Positions 63,601-64,000 of a DNA stretch of 64,000 bases are shown here, piece by piece. This DNA comes from Synchiropus splendidus. Taxonomy: Eukaryota; Chordata; Actinopteri; Syngnathiformes; Callionymidae. The notes under the pieces were generated by a model. That model ran no database searches. It was not told where the DNA came from and was given only the letters and a program-made list of their open reading frames with translations. The position numbers and the translations under genes were made by a program. The stretch is taken from contig NC_071339.1 in assembly GCF_027744825.2 (NCBI RefSeq), positions 24,367,501 through 24,431,500 on the forward strand. The letters are read 5' to 3'. Position 1 is the stretch's first letter. The number at the start of each line of letters is the position of its first letter.

Positions 63601-64000
63601 ACGCCAAACATAAAAATGTTGATAACTTTGGAAAAACACTTCAAACAGCTTAGATTTGATGTGCAACTATTAGAAAAACCCTTTTTGCTATAGTGGGAGG
63701 TGAAAATTTCATCTTCTGAAGCTTCCCTGCAAAGTTATGGCACAATGCAGAAAACGCGTTTTCAGCCTGAGATAAGGTCGATTCCGAAACGCCATACGTA
63801 AAAATGTTGATAACTTTGGAAAAACACTTCAGACAGCTTAGATTTGATGTGCAACTACTAGAAATACCCTTTCTGCTGAAGTGGGAGGTGAAAATTTCAT
63901 GTTCTGAAGCTTCCCTGCAAAGTTATGGCACAATGCGTAAAACGCGCTTTCAGCCTGAGATGAGGTTGATTTCAGAACACCAAACATAAAAATGTTGAAA
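60640..64000 (+). repeat. Array to the window edge, pieces of earlier HORs
   Basis: About 18 units. Positions 60788-61430 match 14062-14704. Positions 61441-61700 carry the GGGATATGAAAA / ATCGTGTTTTC / GTGCACCTAC pair also seen near 4190, 9450, 13400 and 41706. Positions 61705-63100 match the series at 25.1 and 45.8-46.8 kb, including a CATAAAATG junction near 62292 and GGTACC near 62653. The N unit and its followers (63453-63800) match 45412-45770. The array continues past 64000. Confidence 0.8.

Larger units (their letters stand above)
1..64000 (+). repeat. Satellite array, about 341 head-to-tail copies of a 188-bp monomer
   Basis: The motif CAGACAGCTTAGATTTGATG or a close variant recurs every 187-188 bases from position 1 to position 63830, always on the same strand. 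I saw no inversion and no foreign sequence. From the first anchor (8) to the last (63837) the span equals 341 units of 188 minus 162 bases, minus 104 bases, minus about 13 bases of small indels, and I can locate indels that account for this. The consensus is about 40% GC. A nucleosome-sized unit in an array above 64 kb is known for eukaryotic centromeric or pericentromeric satellites; centromere function here is inferred. I do not recognise the family. The array runs off both ends of the window. Confidence 0.98.

Noticed and set aside
136..63989. Dozens of 60-99-codon open frames on both strands, with similar predicted proteins
   Set aside because: They repeat the monomer. The unit is 188 bp (3 x 62 + 2), so frame is lost at each step. 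The consensus has an in-frame TAG at CTATAGTGGG and only variants such as CTACAG, CTATAT, CTCTCG or CTGAAG are open. Equal numbers of frames occur on both strands, and indels do not respect frame.
1..64000. CRISPR-like regular repetition
   Set aside because: Repeats are 188 bp and contiguous with no unique spacers, and no cas genes are present. This is a satellite.
1..64000. CENP-B box (NTTCGNNNNANNCGGGN)
   Set aside because: Units with CTTTCGAAAAACAC or CTTCGGAAAAACAC match only the TTCG and central A; the CGGG half is absent. No full match was seen.
1..64000. RNA polymerase III B-box-like GGTCGATTCC in many units
   Set aside because: It resembles GGTTCGANNCC but lacks the T before C. No A box lies at a usual distance and no terminator follows, so there is no support for a tRNA or SINE origin.
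1..64000. TATA-like CTATAG as promoter
   Set aside because: A six-base AT-rich string repeated in every unit with no other promoter or transcript evidence. It is simply part of the monomer.
1..64000. Palindromic or inverted arrangement of array segments
   Set aside because: Every unit I checked reads in the same direction; no strand switch was found.
1..64000. Known satellite identity, for example human alpha satellite or Arabidopsis 178-bp repeat
   Set aside because: Unit length and sequence do not resemble those I know. A confident family name would be invention without a database search.
1..64000. Assembly artefact of one collapsed or repeated read
   Set aside because: Units differ by many private substitutions and indels arranged in ordered HORs, which simple read duplication would not create. 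Local misassembly near 34 kb cannot be excluded.

Overview
The whole 64 kb window is one uninterrupted satellite DNA array. A single unit of about 188 bp (187-188 bp in nearly every copy) repeats head to tail on the same strand from the first base to the last, about 341 times. Both window edges lie inside the array, so its true length exceeds 64 kb. I find no protein gene, tRNA, rRNA, transposon, CRISPR array or other non-satellite sequence. Short open frames of 60-99 codons occur on both strands, but they are by-products of the repeat. The unit length is not a multiple of three, and the consensus carries an in-frame TAG that is missing only in some variants.

The unit is about 40% GC (76 G+C in my hand-built 188-base consensus). 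It carries short A-tracts and three perfect palindromes: GAAGCTTC (containing a HindIII site), GAAAACGCGTTTTC (14 bp, containing an MluI site) and, in about one class of units, TTCCGGAA. A nucleosome-sized unit, strict head-to-tail order, great length and higher-order structure are what is known of eukaryotic centromeric or pericentromeric satellites. I do not recognise the monomer family and cannot name the organism. A flowering plant seems somewhat likelier to me than an animal, but this is only an impression.

The units are not interchangeable. They fall into recognisable variants that recur in fixed order, so the array is a patchwork of higher-order repeats (HORs). From left to right: a two-unit couplet repeated every three units (1-1128); mixed units including a very divergent type (1129-4939); a block of about 3.4 kb (4940-8330) that is matched unit for unit, with small gains and losses, at 56.2-60.6 kb; mixed units (8331-13400); a block shared with 24 kb and 61 kb (13.4-15 kb); mixed units (15-19.2 kb); a clean tandem duplication of a six-unit HOR (19173-21428); an eight-unit HOR (22.0-24.1 kb); mixed units (24.1-27.6 kb); a duplicated dimer (27.6-28.35 kb); a shuffled family (28.4-33.9 kb); two broken units (33.65-34.7 kb); short-range duplications (34.8-36.0 kb); relatives of the six-unit HOR (36.0-38.8 kb); a super-period of about 24 units or 4.5 kb (39.2-49 kb); and couplet-rich and mixed units to the end.

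No genes act together here. The interest lies in how the array evolved: unequal exchange at several scales, gene-conversion-like patchworks, shared one-base indels that mark lineages, and two deletion junctions near 34 kb. All comparisons were made by eye from the sequence. Identities, exact HOR boundaries and family assignment need a dot plot and database search.
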